From positions 1,612,001-1,676,000 of the forward strand of contig CAWFMD010000006.1 of assembly GCA_963816975.1 (NCBI GenBank): 64,000 bases of DNA, read 5' to 3'. Shown piece after piece: positions 63,303 to 64,000 of this stretch; the stretch's first letter is position 1, and the number at the start of each line of letters is the position of its first letter. The DNA comes from DASRIA01 sp963816975 (lineage in GTDB: Bacteria > Actinomycetota > Thermoleophilia > Solirubrobacterales > JBBDJG01). The translations under genes were made by a program, and so were the position numbers. Under the pieces are notes generated by a model. That model had not been told where the DNA came from. It saw nothing but the letters and a program-made list of their open reading frames with translations, and did not search any database.

Positions 63303-64000
63303 TGCGCCGCGCCTCCGAGGTACGCGTCGATCACGCGCGGGTCGCGGCGCACCGCGTCGGGAGGTCCCTGTGCGATCACGCGGCCCTCCGCCATCACGAT
63401 GACCTTGTCCGAGTGGCCCATCACGACCTCCATGTCGTGCTCGATGAACAGGAAGGTCATGCCGCGCTCCGTGCGCAGCTGTTGCATGTGCTCGAGCAGC
63501 CGCGCGCCGAGCGTCGGGTTGATCCCGGCCATCGGCTCGTCCAGCAGCAGCATCTTGGGCTCGGTCATCAGGGCGCGGGCGAACTCGAGCAGCTTGCGCT
63601 GTCCACCGGAGAGGACTCCCGCGTATTCGTGCGTGAGCTTTCCGAGCTGGAAGACGTCCAGCAGCTCCTCGGCCCGCGCGCGCACCTCACGCTCGCGCGC
63701 ACGCGCGGCCGCGGGCCGCAAGACGAGGTTGTACAGGTGCTCGCCGGGCTGTGCCGGAGCCGCCAGCATCATGTTGTCGATCACGGGCATCTTCGCGAGC
63801 GCCTTCGTGATCTGGAACGTGCGCACCATGCCGACCCGCGCGATCACGTGCGGCGGCCGGCGCACGATCTGCTGGCCCCCGAACAGGACGGATCCGCGCT
63901 CGGCCCGGTAAAAGCCGGTGATCACGTTGAAGAGCGTGGTCTTCCCGGCTCCGTTCGGCCCGATCAGTGCGGTCACGGAGTGCTGCTCGACGTCGAAGGC
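63299..64000 (-). CDS. livG: Branched-chain amino acid ABC transporter ATP-binding protein LivG (N-terminus outside window)
   Basis: Minus-strand frame open to the right edge; ~233 residues visible. Walker A LIGPNGAGKTTLFNVITGF, the LivG-specific GMVRTFQITKALAKMPVIDN, signature VLSGGQRKLLEFARALM, Walker B MLLLDEPMAGINPTLGAR and switch HDMEVVMGHSDKVIV. The start lies beyond base 64000. Permeases (LivH/M) are presumably upstream, outside the window. Confidence 0.93.
   Translation of the reverse strand, partial: AFDVEQHSVTALIGPNGAGKTTLFNVITGFYRAERGSVLFGGQQIVRRPPHVIARVGMVRTFQITKALAKMPVIDNMMLAAPAQPGEHLYNLVLRPAAARAREREVRARAEELLDVFQLGKLTHEYAGVLSGGQRKLLEFARALMTEPKMLLLDEPMAGINPTLGARLLEHMQQLRTERGMTFLFIEHDMEVVMGHSDKVIVMAEGRVIAQGPPDAVRRDPRVIDAYLGGAAQ

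Overview
The window is about 70% GC, coding-dense, and carries no insertion sequence, rRNA or CRISPR array. Its gene orders (mreBCD-mrdA-rodA; rng-rplU-rpmA-obgE-proB-proA-nadD-rsfS; hrcA-dnaJ-prmA-mtaB; yqeY-phoH-ybeY-era; hisIE-trpEGDC and trpFBA) and its leaderless-looking promoters point to a high-GC actinobacterium. Class Thermoleophilia (Solirubrobacterales/Gaiellales-like) is my best guess, but this is inference from layout, not a phylogeny.

Layout. 1-4865: the 3' end of a soluble diiron (propane/phenol type) monooxygenase operon (hydroxylase small subunit, MmoB/DmpM coupling protein), followed by a GMC alcohol oxidoreductase, an aldehyde dehydrogenase and an SMP-30 lactonase, a plausible alkane to alcohol to aldehyde to acid route. 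4899-10630: valS, folC, two small membrane or zinc-ribbon proteins, ndk, maf. 10680-16528: cell-shape operon mreBCD, PBP2, rodA. 16583-25875: rng, rplU, rpmA, obgE, proB, a NodU/CmcH carbamoyltransferase, proA, nadD, rsfS. 25908-27182: an accessory spot with a LexA-type palindrome, a PD-(D/E)XK endonuclease frame that stays open through a tRNA-Ala(GGC) gene into an antitoxin-like tail, and an HD-GYP protein. 27271-30773 (minus): an exported DUF1800-DUF1501-cupredoxin operon with a possible microprotein. 30913-41654: leuS, cupin, comEA-comEC, holA, rpsT, murJ, lepA. 41663-51788: a secreted protein, a two-subunit MaoC dehydratase, hrcA-dnaJ-prmA-mtaB, yqeY, phoH interrupted by an intein, ybeY, era. 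51873-61034: a small putative zinc protein and the his/trp genes, with an HtrA protease splitting trpC from trpF. 61197-64000: branched-chain amino acid ABC transporter parts (binding lipoprotein, LivF, partial LivG).

Main points for a second look. (1) phoH carries a 310-residue intein with Ala1, a Trp/Cys/Thr triad and two LAGLIDADG-like motifs, i.e. the signature of a class 3 intein. (2) A LexA-like box overlaps the start of an endonuclease frame that runs without a stop through tRNA-Ala. (3) About a dozen transcription-unit starts show a TANNNT hexamer 6-8 bases before the start codon, suggesting widespread leaderless transcription. (4) Six single-base insertions, all of the same sign, fall in the first 7.7 kb and break three genes including folC, so that end is probably poorly sequenced. 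(5) rplU encodes a tail of three 13-residue repeats. (6) A carbamoyltransferase and a leaderless micro-ORF are inserted between proB and proA. (7) nadD seems to start at CTG.

Many operon neighbours overlap by 1-14 bases (ATGA, GTGA or TTGA junctions), which indicates translational coupling and decides several GTG and TTG starts.
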